Origin: an uncultured Clostridia bacterium
Lineage (GTDB): Bacteria > Bacillota > Clostridia > Oscillospirales > Ruminococcaceae
Reading direction: 5' to 3'
Assembly: GCA_945947715.1 (NCBI GenBank)
Contig: CAMEYZ010000049.1
Coordinates: 1 to 12,710 of the forward strand
DNA: 12,710 nt
The notes under the pieces are model-generated. The model searched no databases. It was given only the letters and a program-made list of their open reading frames with translations, and was not told the DNA's origin. The position numbers and the translations under genes were made by a program. The number at the start of each line of letters is the position of its first letter. The stretch's first letter is position 1. Positions 7,080 to 12,710 of this stretch are shown here, in pieces.

Positions 7080-8093
7080 TTATTTTCCCGAAAGGTCGGG
7101 CAGCTCGTCAAGAGTTATAACATACTCGTCGTTATATATTTTTTTGAGATCAGCAGTATCATTGTGGTCAGTGATATATTCGGTGTGCCATGTCATGAAC
7201 CATACCCAGTCAGCATCCGCCTTTTCGAGCTGTGCGACGGTAGGGATACGTCCACATTCGTGGAAGCATATCGGAGTATCATCGCCCACTACCTTGCTCA
7301 CCTTTTTGTACAGATCACCGTTTGCACCGTCGCTGTAGGAATCCGCGCCAGCGATGTCCACATACTCATCTCCGGGATACCATTTTTCATAGCCCTTGCC
7401 GTTTCCGGAGTAGCCCAGCACCCAGATAAGATTGTCCAGTTCCCAGTAATTGGTGTAGCGGTCGTACATTATTATCCAGAGCTTTTTGAAATTCTCGGCG
7501 CCGCCCTTGCCCCACCAGAACCACGCTCCGTCAAACTCATGAAACGGCCTCCATAGCACGGGGATATTCTGCTCCTTAAGCTCCTTTAAAGCCGCAGCAG
7601 CCTTATCCATGCCCTTGATGAGCTTTTCATACTCGGGAGTGCCCTTAGTAAGCGCCTTGTCCCAGTCCTTGATCTGAGTATTCATTGATTCCGACCAGCT
7701 TCCGCTAAAATCAGAGCCGCAGTGCCAGCATATTGTAACGATGCCGCCCCTGTCATGCCAGTCAACAGCGCGCTTGTTTACGCCGGCAAAATCATCATTC
7801 ATATAGTCAAGGCCCCGTATCGCAGGATATTTTCCCGTCTTCTTGTAGATATAATCAAACTCGTACTGGTCGCTGCCCATCCAGGTGGATTCCTGCTGAC
7901 CCGAAATAATGCCGTTCCGATAGGTCCCACAGATGTACTCATAAAGCGCCTGAGCCTCCTTGGTGGCATCAGGATTGGAAAGTGTCAGGCTGCTCGTCAC
8001 AGAAGAATCCGGCTTTGTCTGTGCAGCACTACAGCCCGACAGATTTATCACAAAACTAAAAATATAAAAGAATGTAATTACAATTTTATCCAT
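7080..8093 (-). CDS. GH26 endo-beta-1,4-mannanase, lipoprotein
   Basis: The product has 337 residues from the ATG at 8093, which lies eight bases after AAGGAG. The ATG at 8099 is only two bases from it. The N-terminus is a lipoprotein signal: a hydrophobic stretch (IVITFFYIFSFVI) followed by the lipobox LSGC with C21. A Ser/Thr-rich linker follows to about residue 40. The rest is one GH26 (beta/alpha)8 domain. WRPFHEFDGAWFWWG (181-195) holds the acid/base E186, and ICFHECG (275-281) holds the nucleophile E279. The aromatic substrate cleft motif near W302 (FMTWHTEYI) is also present. It is predicted to be anchored on the outer face of the cell membrane and to cleave internal beta-1,4-mannosidic bonds in mannan or glucomannan. 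No carbohydrate-binding module or dockerin is present, so it is a surface enzyme rather than a cellulosome component. It lies 37 bases after the esterase gene and is probably co-transcribed with it. Confidence 0.93.
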   Translation of the reverse strand: MDKIVITFFYIFSFVINLSGCSAAQTKPDSSVTSSLTLSNPDATKEAQALYEYICGTYRNGIISGQQESTWMGSDQYEFDYIYKKTGKYPAIRGLDYMNDDFAGVNKRAVDWHDRGGIVTICWHCGSDFSGSWSESMNTQIKDWDKALTKGTPEYEKLIKGMDKAAAALKELKEQNIPVLWRPFHEFDGAWFWWGKGGAENFKKLWIIMYDRYTNYWELDNLIWVLGYSGNGKGYEKWYPGDEYVDIAGADSYSDGANGDLYKKVSKVVGDDTPICFHECGRIPTVAQLEKADADWVWFMTWHTEYITDHNDTADLKKIYNDEYVITLDELPDLSGK

Positions 8094-8130
8094 TGTCATA
8101 TCTCCTTTTTTAAATTAACTTACTTAGATG

Positions 8131-8754
8131 CTATTCCCTTACGTATTTCATAATATCGTCATAGACTGCGCGATAGCCGTTCTCGTTGATATGCATGCCC
8201 TCAATGGTGTATTCTGCTTTAAGTCTGCCCTGCTCGTCCTTTAGATTGCGGTTTATGTCGATATACCGCTGACCATGCTTTTCTGCCAGCTTTTTCACCT
8301 CTGCACTGGCAGCGGCCAGCTTCTCATTTGTGCGTATTTTCAGACATTCCTTCATTTCCTCAGAGGCAGCCTCCGGGTTCACGGGATAATATGCCATAAG
8401 ATATATCCTTACTCCGGGAACAGCGTTTTCTATCGCAGATATTATCTTATCATAGTTATCCATAATAGCACTTATGGGGATACTCGACCAGCTCAGGTCA
8501 TTGGTCCCGATGTTGATGAACACCTTTGATGGCATCAGGTCGATAGCGCATACGTCAATTACAGCAAGGAGATCGTCGGAAAGAAATCCGCCTACTCCGC
8601 GGTTATATATAACCGTATCATCTCCGTGTTCTGCAAGCAGCTTGTTTATGGGAAACATCTCCATAAGAGATGAGCCCGTGAAAACTATCTGTCCCTTTTC
8701 AGCAAAGCGGTTTTCTTCTCTGTAGCGTTCGACTTTCATTTCCTTGTCGGTCAT
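8131..8754 (-). CDS. GDSL/SGNH-family hydrolase (probable carbohydrate esterase)
   Basis: The product has 207 residues, with GGAGG nine bases before the ATG. The SGNH blocks are visible in order. Block I is VFTGSSLMEMFP with nucleophile S29. Block II is YNRGVGG, with the oxyanion-hole Gly near 53-55. Block III is NIGTND with N85. Block V is IEGMHINENGY with H188. The acid residue normally written DxxH is E185 here, a conservative change. No signal peptide or membrane span is seen, so the enzyme should be cytoplasmic. With the mannanase gene next in the operon, removal of acetyl groups from imported manno-oligosaccharides is a reasonable role. The true substrate is not shown by the sequence. 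It is divergent from the LysR-type regulator gene. Confidence 0.88.
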   Translation of the reverse strand: MTDKEMKVERYREENRFAEKGQIVFTGSSLMEMFPINKLLAEHGDDTVIYNRGVGGFLSDDLLAVIDVCAIDLMPSKVFINIGTNDLSWSSIPISAIMDNYDKIISAIENAVPGVRIYLMAYYPVNPEAASEEMKECLKIRTNEKLAAASAEVKKLAEKHGQRYIDINRNLKDEQGRLKAEYTIEGMHINENGYRAVYDDIMKYVRE

Positions 8755-8771
8755 TTTTTCTTACCTCCGTA

Positions 8772-8800
8772 TTGAAAAAATATTGTATATATGATATAAT
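8772..8800 (+). promoter_or_regulatory. Promoter of the LysR-type regulator gene
   Basis: TTGAAA (8772-8777) and TATAAT (8795-8800) are separated by 17 bases. The -35 region lies in the leader of the divergent esterase gene. No equally good minus-strand promoter was found in this 94-base gap, so the esterase operon may need an activator. Confidence 0.7.
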
Positions 8801-8836
8801 AAAGGCAATGATTCATAGCTTTTAAATTATATACAA
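8783..8836. promoter_or_regulatory. Candidate operator: separated inverted repeat TTGTATATA / TATATACAA
   Basis: TTGTATATA (8783-8791) and its exact inverse TATATACAA (8828-8836) are 36 bases apart in the divergent intergenic region. The left copy lies inside the regulator gene's promoter. The sequence is AT-rich, so chance is possible. If real, it fits two-site binding by a LysR tetramer. Confidence 0.35.
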
Positions 8837-8848
8837 GGAGAATAAAAT

Positions 8849-9715
8849 ATGGAGCTTTTACAGATAAAATACTTTCGCGTCATCGCCGAAACAGAAAACA
8901 TATCAAAAGCATCTGAGCAGCTTTTCATAGCCCAACCGTCACTAAGCCAGACCCTGAAGCGGCTGGAGGACGAGCTCGGCATTTCGCTTTTCGACAGGAA
9001 CGGCAGGAAGATCACCCTTAACGGAGCTGGAAGAATATTTCTGAAATACTGTGATGAGATAGCCGCTTCCCTTGAAAATGCACATCTGGAGCTTGAAGAA
9101 TACAAGGGCTCGGAGACTGCGGACGTAAATATCGAGGTCCGTTCCGCCTCCCTGCTTATCCCCGAGATAATCAAGAAGATACGCGAAAAAAACAGCCGTA
9201 TAATGCCGCATATCTTCCAGAGCGGCTGCAGCGACGCTGACCTGAAGATATACTCAGATATGACCGAGCACAGTGGTATGTCGAAGCTGCTTATGAGAGA
9301 GCCTATGGGTATCGTAATACCCGAAGCTCACCCTCTCGCACGCAAGCCAGATATATGCCGGAGAGACCTGGAACAGTGCAGCTTTATAAGTCTCAGCCCC
9401 GAGTGCAGCCTTTATAAAATTATATCACATTTCTGCGAAAATGCAAGCTTTCAGCCGAATATTTCGACCTACGTGGACTCCCCCGCGCTGATGCGTGAGC
9501 TGCTGAAAATGGACCTCGGCGCAGCCTTTGTCCCAGAATACACATGGGCAGCCCTTTTCGGAGACGGTCTGACCTTCCGATATGTTTCCGATATGCCGAT
9601 GGAGCGTTTTGTCCACCTTGCGGTCAATGAAAGGAAATATGCGTCCGCAGCAGTAAAAAGCTGCCATGATACGATATCTGAATATTTTTCAGAATACTCA
9701 CGAAAATTCCGATAA
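8849..9715 (+). CDS. LysR-type transcriptional regulator
   Basis: The product has 288 residues, with AAGGAG eight bases before the start. The N-terminal winged helix-turn-helix is typical: MELLQIKYFRVIAETENISK, then ASEQLFIAQPSLSQTLKRLE (18-40), then GISLFDRNGRKITLNGAGRIF (44-64). A linker helix follows (70-88). The effector domain (about 92-288) is shorter than usual: the normal first sub-domain opening GxLxIG is replaced by DVNIEVRSAS, and the region is compressed. The later PMGIVIPEAHPLA and LGAAFVPEYTWA stretches are recognisable. LysR proteins commonly control the divergent neighbour, so the likely targets are the esterase and mannanase genes. The inducer is unknown. Confidence 0.92.
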   Translation: MELLQIKYFRVIAETENISKASEQLFIAQPSLSQTLKRLEDELGISLFDRNGRKITLNGAGRIFLKYCDEIAASLENAHLELEEYKGSETADVNIEVRSASLLIPEIIKKIREKNSRIMPHIFQSGCSDADLKIYSDMTEHSGMSKLLMREPMGIVIPEAHPLARKPDICRRDLEQCSFISLSPECSLYKIISHFCENASFQPNISTYVDSPALMRELLKMDLGAAFVPEYTWAALFGDGLTFRYVSDMPMERFVHLAVNERKYASAAVKSCHDTISEYFSEYSRKFR

Positions 9716-9837
9716 TTCAGGAAAATACTTCATCTCTCCGATATTATGATATCACATTATCTATACTTTGAGAAATATCAATAATATATATGCATATAGG
9801 TCAAAAGCTATATAACCTGACAGCGGAATGTCCCAGT
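9716..9837. other. Convergent intergenic gap, no gene
   Basis: This is an AT-rich 122-base gap between the LysR gene and the convergent phosphatase gene. No strong hairpin with a T-tract was found. A weak AGGT...ACCT pairing at about 9796-9819 is not convincing as a terminator. Confidence 0.4.
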
Positions 9838-10290
9838 TCACAGTTCGTTTTTCAGCCTTTCAAGGAGCTTTTCGCAGCCGAGCTTCACATCAGCGTAGGT
9901 CTGCGCAAAATCTCCAGTGTACCATGGATCGGCAACATCTCTGCCCGAATCCGCAAACTCCATAAGCTTATATATCTTGTCACTGCCGCCTGTAATCCTC
10001 TGCATATTGCGGATATTGGCGGAATCCATTCCGATAAGATAGTCATATCCTGCTTCGTCGGCCTTTGTGAGCTGCCTTGCACGATGAGGCACCACAGGGA
10101 TATGATGCCTGCGCAGCTCCCCCACAGTGCCGCTATGGGGAGGATTTCCTATCTCCTCAGTGCTTGTTGCCGCAGAATCTATCTCCAGGCTGTCGGACAG
10201 TCCCTCATTATCCGCCATATATTGAAGCACGCTCTGAGCCATTGTGCTTCGACAGATATTTCCGTGACAAACAAAAAGTATCCGTATCAT
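9838..10290 (-). CDS. Low-molecular-weight protein tyrosine phosphatase
   Basis: The product has 150 residues, the normal size for the family, with GAGGAG about eight bases before the ATG. The N-terminal P-loop VCHGNICRS (7-15) contains the C-X5-R signature with nucleophile C8 and R14. The general-acid loop DPWYTG (121-126) supplies D121. The expected reaction is dephosphorylation of phosphotyrosine, or arginine phosphate in some Firmicutes relatives (YwlE type), in the cytoplasm. The I12 and C13 positions in the loop are compatible with either. The substrate class cannot be decided by eye. It follows the small membrane-protein gene by 26 bases and is probably co-transcribed with it. Confidence 0.95.
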   Translation of the reverse strand: MIRILFVCHGNICRSTMAQSVLQYMADNEGLSDSLEIDSAATSTEEIGNPPHSGTVGELRRHHIPVVPHRARQLTKADEAGYDYLIGMDSANIRNMQRITGGSDKIYKLMEFADSGRDVADPWYTGDFAQTYADVKLGCEKLLERLKNEL

Positions 10291-10316
10291 TAAAAAGCTC
10301 CTCTCATTCGGATAAT

Positions 10317-10511
10317 CTACTTGTGTTTTTTCTTGCTGCTCTTTTTGCCATTTTTATTATTTCCCTTTTTCTTTGTAGCAGCAGGTGGAGCGTCGTCATC
10401 CTCTTGAAGGGTGGAATAAGCAATACCGCATATCACCAGTATCACGAATATCCATACAAAAATAATTTCACCAATATACCCCGATTCCAGCGTATATGAC
10501 AGACTTGACAT
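10317..10511 (-). CDS. Small single-span membrane protein with a lysine-rich tail, function unknown
   Basis: The product has 64 residues from the ATG at 10511, or 70 from a GTG at 10529. The ATG has GGAG only two bases before it, and the GTG has no visible binding site, so the start is uncertain. A short N-terminal segment (MSSLSYTLESGYIGE) leads into one transmembrane helix (IIFVWIFVILVICGIAYS). An acidic/proline stretch follows (QEDDDAPPAATKK). The tail is very rich in Lys, Asn and Gly (KGNNKNGKKSSKKKHK). By the positive-inside rule the tail should be cytoplasmic. It precedes the phosphatase gene by 26 bases and follows the hydF terminator. No family was recognised. Confidence 0.6.
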   Translation of the reverse strand: MSSLSYTLESGYIGEIIFVWIFVILVICGIAYSTLQEDDDAPPAATKKKGNNKNGKKSSKKKHK

Positions 10512-10538
10512 ATCTCCATGCTGTACCACAGTAGGATT

Positions 10539-10567
10539 TTTATATCACAAAAGCACTGCACGGTCAG
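10539..10567 (-). promoter_or_regulatory. Candidate promoter of the small membrane protein/phosphatase pair
   Basis: On the minus strand CTGACC (10567-10562) and TATAAA (10544-10539) are 17 bases apart. The -35 box lies in the loop of the hydF terminator. It is weaker than the other promoters in the window. Confidence 0.4.
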
Positions 10568-10583
10568 TCTGAATGCAGTGCTT
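10551..10583 (-). terminator. hydF terminator
   Basis: A perfect 10-base stem, AAGCACTGCA (10551-10560) with TGCAGTGCTT (10574-10583), begins seven bases after the hydF stop. In the minus-strand transcript it is preceded by an A-tract and followed by TTTTGTGATAT. The plus-strand side also carries a T-run (10585-10591). Confidence 0.85.
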
Positions 10584-10589
10584 ATTTTT

Positions 10590-11789
10590 TTATTCCAGCA
10601 GCTCCGCAATATCCTTAAAGGGCTCCACGCTCCGCTTTAAAATGCCGTGTACGTAAGCGATAAGTATTCCATAGTTTGTCATGGGAACACCCTGCTCCTC
10701 GGCGCAGGCAAGACGATACCGAACCTCCCGCTCGTTAAGCATGCACCCGCCGCAGTGTACGATAAGCCCATATCTGCTAAGGTCCTCGGGGAACTCAGTG
10801 CCCGATGAAAACTCAAAAGTCAGCTCTTTTTTGGTATACTCCTTTATCCATGCAGGCAGCTTGACAGTGCCGATATCTCCACACTGCCGATGATGGGTAC
10901 AGCCCTCGGAAATAAGTACAGTATCACCGTCATTCAGCTTATCCAGTCCACGCACTCCCATAACGGTCTGCTTAAGTATTCCCTTGTACCTCGCCATTAA
11001 TATGGAAAATGAGGTTAGAGGGACATCACGGGGCACTATCTTCGATACCATACCAAAGGCCTGACTGTCGGTAATAACGATATCCGGCTTTCTTCCGAGC
11101 TGCGATAAGGTCTGTTCAAGCTCCGATTCACGCATCACAACAGATACCGCTCCCGCATCGAGTATATCCCGTATCGCCATCTGCTGAGGCAGGATAAGCC
11201 GTCCCTTAGGCGCTGCCTTGTCGATAGGCACTACCAGCCCCACCAGATCACCGGGCTTTATAATATCCGCCACAAGACGGACCTTCTCTCCGGAGCTGTC
11301 ATACTGCTTTGCGATAAGCTCACGCAGCTGCCGGATATTAGTGCCCTCCGCAGCGCTGACAGCTATCTCGTTATCTCCGTTTGGGACAAAATCGGGATAT
11401 TCCTCGCATTTATTATACACGATGATAAAGGGTATACTTTTTTCCTTTATCCGCTGCAAAAGTGACTTATCCTCGAAGGAAAGCTCTCTGTCCTCGGTCA
11501 CAAGCAGAGCAATGTCTGTCTTTGCCAGAACGCGTATGCTTGCCTTAATGCGCTGTTCTCCAAGCTCGCCCTCGTCGTCGATTCCGGGGGTATCTATAAA
11601 CACAACAGGTCCCAGCGGCAGCAGCTCCATTGTCTTATAGACAGGGTCTGTGGTGGTGCCCTTGATGTCGGACACAATGGCAAGCTTCTGCCCTGTCAGC
11701 GCATTGATAAGACTGGATTTTCCCGCATTTCTTCTGCCGAAGATGCCGATATGTACTCTGTCGGAAGTAGGTGTGGAATTAAGGCTCAT
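10590..11789 (-). CDS. hydF: [FeFe]-hydrogenase H-cluster maturation GTPase HydF
   Basis: The product has 399 residues from the ATG at 11789, with GGAGGG six bases upstream. An in-frame start at 11843 would begin inside the preceding hairpin and is not supported. The N-terminal GTPase domain has a Walker A P-loop GRRNAGKS (18-25), a switch GTTTDPV (44-50), DTPG (66-69) and NKCE (126-129, where NKxD is usual). A dimerisation domain occupies the middle. The C-terminal cluster-binding domain has EGCTHH (C297, H299) and VHCGGC (H345, C346, C349), the expected CxH...HCxxC [4Fe-4S] ligands. HydF is the scaffold on which the 2Fe subcluster is assembled, with HydE and HydG, before transfer to apo-hydrogenase. 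It lies directly downstream of hydG. Confidence 0.97.
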   Translation of the reverse strand: MSLNSTPTSDRVHIGIFGRRNAGKSSLINALTGQKLAIVSDIKGTTTDPVYKTMELLPLGPVVFIDTPGIDDEGELGEQRIKASIRVLAKTDIALLVTEDRELSFEDKSLLQRIKEKSIPFIIVYNKCEEYPDFVPNGDNEIAVSAAEGTNIRQLRELIAKQYDSSGEKVRLVADIIKPGDLVGLVVPIDKAAPKGRLILPQQMAIRDILDAGAVSVVMRESELEQTLSQLGRKPDIVITDSQAFGMVSKIVPRDVPLTSFSILMARYKGILKQTVMGVRGLDKLNDGDTVLISEGCTHHRQCGDIGTVKLPAWIKEYTKKELTFEFSSGTEFPEDLSRYGLIVHCGGCMLNEREVRYRLACAEEQGVPMTNYGILIAYVHGILKRSVEPFKDIAELLE

Positions 11790-11810
11790 TTTTATCCCTC
11801 CATAATATTC

Positions 11811-11852
11811 AAAAAGGGAGCATGCAGGACCATATCCCTGCATAGCTCCCTT
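11811..11852 (-). terminator. Terminator-like hairpin between hydG and hydF
   Basis: On the minus strand GCTCCCTT/AAGGGAGC (11845-11852 with 11814-11821) and CCTGCAT/ATGCAGG (11837-11843 with 11822-11828) form a 15-base-pair stem. It has one bulged A and an 8-base loop. The transcript then continues TTTTTGAATATT, a standard intrinsic terminator shape. It lies in the hydG-hydF gap, before the hydF ribosome binding site. Confidence 0.75.
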
Positions 11853-11868
11853 GCCTTGCGAAAAATAA

Positions 11869-12708
11869 TCAGAATCTGAAATCTCGGCTGCCCTCGGCTA
11901 TCTCCTTCAGATTTTTTATGACAATTTCCCTTACCTTGGGACTGGGAATATTGTCTATCTCCTTTTCGATAAGCCTGTCACCGATATCGCGGGTATGCTG
12001 TGAAGCGTAATCCATGAGGAACTCCTTTAATGTCATAAGAGCATTGGGGTGACAGCAGTTTTGTATCTGTCCGCTCTTGCAGAGGCTCATAAAGCGGTCG
12101 CCAGTGCGTCCCTCGCGGTAGCAGGCGGTGCAGAACGACGGGATATATCCCATCTCCATGAGCCAGCATACCACCTCGTCCAGTGTGCGCTGGTCGGAAA
12201 CGTCGAACTGTTCGGTATCATGAGGACGTTCCTCATCGGTATATCCGCCAACTGACGTTCTTGAAGCACCGCTTATCTGCGATACGCCCAGACGTATCAC
12301 CTTTTCACGTACAGCCTGGCTCTCACGGGTGGAAATTATCATGCCCGTATATGGCACTGCAATTCTGATAAGTGCGCATATCTTTGCAAATATCTCGTCG
12401 GAGATGCCGTTGTCGAACTGACTGGGGTCGATATCATCAGCGCGCTTCACACGTGGCACGCTTATGGTATGAGGTCCTACTCCGTGAACAGCCTCCAGAT
12501 GCTCAGCATGCATGAGCAGTCCCGCGAATTCGTAGCGGTAAAGCTCCAGACCGAACAGCACACCCAGTCCCACATCGTCGATGCCGCCCTCCATGGCTCT
12601 GTCCATGGCCTCGGTATGATAATTGTAGTCGTGCTTGGGTCCTGTGGGGTGAAGCTTCAGATAGCTTTCCTTGTGGTAGGTCTCCTGGAAAAGAATGTAT
12701 GTACCGAT
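11869..12708 (-). CDS. hydG: [FeFe]-hydrogenase H-cluster radical SAM maturase HydG (C-terminal 279 residues; 5' end outside window)
   Basis: The frame is open to the right edge, and its first complete codon starts at 12708. HydG is normally about 470 residues, so the N-terminal ~190 residues, including the radical-SAM CX3CX2C motif, lie outside. The visible part has TIM-barrel stretches typical of HydG: FQETYHKESY, then GIDDVGLGVLFGLE, then ISTRESQAVREKVIRLGVSQ and SGASRTSVGGY. The C-terminal auxiliary-cluster motif CX2CX22C begins at FCTACYREG and ends at NCCHPNA. HydG cleaves tyrosine to p-cresol and dehydroglycine, which yields the CO and CN ligands on an iron-cysteine synthon at the second cluster. 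hydF follows after 79 bases containing a hairpin. No truncation is seen inside the window. Confidence 0.97.
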   Translation of the reverse strand: MGTYILFQETYHKESYLKLHPTGPKHDYNYHTEAMDRAMEGGIDDVGLGVLFGLELYRYEFAGLLMHAEHLEAVHGVGPHTISVPRVKRADDIDPSQFDNGISDEIFAKICALIRIAVPYTGMIISTRESQAVREKVIRLGVSQISGASRTSVGGYTDEERPHDTEQFDVSDQRTLDEVVCWLMEMGYIPSFCTACYREGRTGDRFMSLCKSGQIQNCCHPNALMTLKEFLMDYASQHTRDIGDRLIEKEIDNIPSPKVREIVIKNLKEIAEGSRDFRF

Positions 12709-12710
12709 GC

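Noticed and set aside
7164..7556. Plus-strand 130-residue open frame
   Set aside because: It is antisense to the GH26 gene, whose catalytic motifs fix the coding strand.
9716..9837. Intrinsic terminator or small RNA in the convergent gap
   Set aside because: Only a 4-base AGGT/ACCT pairing was found, with no T-tract and no clear promoter.
10077..10499. Plus-strand 140-residue open frame
   Set aside because: It crosses the phosphatase and small membrane-protein genes in antisense, with no ribosome binding site or recognised motif.
11218..11640. Plus-strand Ser-rich 140-residue open frame
   Set aside because: It is antisense to hydF. The Ser/Ile bias is a by-product of the opposite-strand codons.
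11789..11844. Longer HydF start at 11843 adding 18 residues
   Set aside because: The extension begins inside the hydG-hydF hairpin, lacks a ribosome binding site and encodes residues foreign to HydF. The start at 11789 has a good GGAGGG site.

Overview
The window looks like a chromosomal segment of an anaerobic, polysaccharide-degrading Clostridia bacterium, most likely a Ruminococcus-type member of the Oscillospiraceae. The reasons are [FeFe]-hydrogenase maturases (HydG, HydF), a lipoprotein GH26 mannanase, consensus sigma-A type promoters (TTGAAA-17-TATAAT), strong GGAGG ribosome binding sites and moderate GC content. The genus is an inference. No rRNA, tRNA, CRISPR array or transposase was found.

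Layout, left to right. (A) 1-2612, minus strand: a short operon read right to left. It encodes a 139-residue protein with a ubiquitin/MoaD-like beta-grasp appearance, a 591-residue helical-repeat protein that looks like the N-terminal part of large DUF5724/DUF4132 proteins, and a further open frame that runs off the left edge. That last frame lacks a usable start and lies -1 relative to the 591-residue frame, so this locus is either frame-disrupted or has a damaged start codon. (B) 2613-2994: divergent promoters. (C) 2995-5943, plus strand: a two-gene operon for a PocR-domain sensor fused to a catalytically degenerate histidine-kinase module, followed by a degenerate-GGDEF/intact-EAL protein predicted to hydrolyse c-di-GMP. 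(D) 6162-6971, plus strand: a one-component regulator (SnoaL-like domain plus LytTR DNA-binding domain) with its own consensus promoter. (E) 7080-8754, minus strand: a GDSL/SGNH esterase followed by a lipoprotein GH26 beta-mannanase. A LysR-type regulator is divergent from them (8849-9715, plus). (F) 9838-12710, minus strand: partial hydG, hydF, a small single-span membrane protein with a lysine-rich tail, and a low-molecular-weight protein tyrosine phosphatase.

How the genes may work together: the sensor in (C) probably controls the neighbouring EAL phosphodiesterase by protein contact rather than phosphotransfer. In (E) the regulator, esterase and mannanase form a plausible small mannan-utilisation locus. 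In (F) HydG makes the CO/CN-bearing iron synthon and HydF is the scaffold for H-cluster assembly. A terminator-like hairpin between hydG and hydF suggests that hydF expression depends on partial read-through. Block (A) is the least understood part: the pairing of a ubiquitin-like small protein with a giant HEAT-type protein is the best candidate here for an undescribed system.
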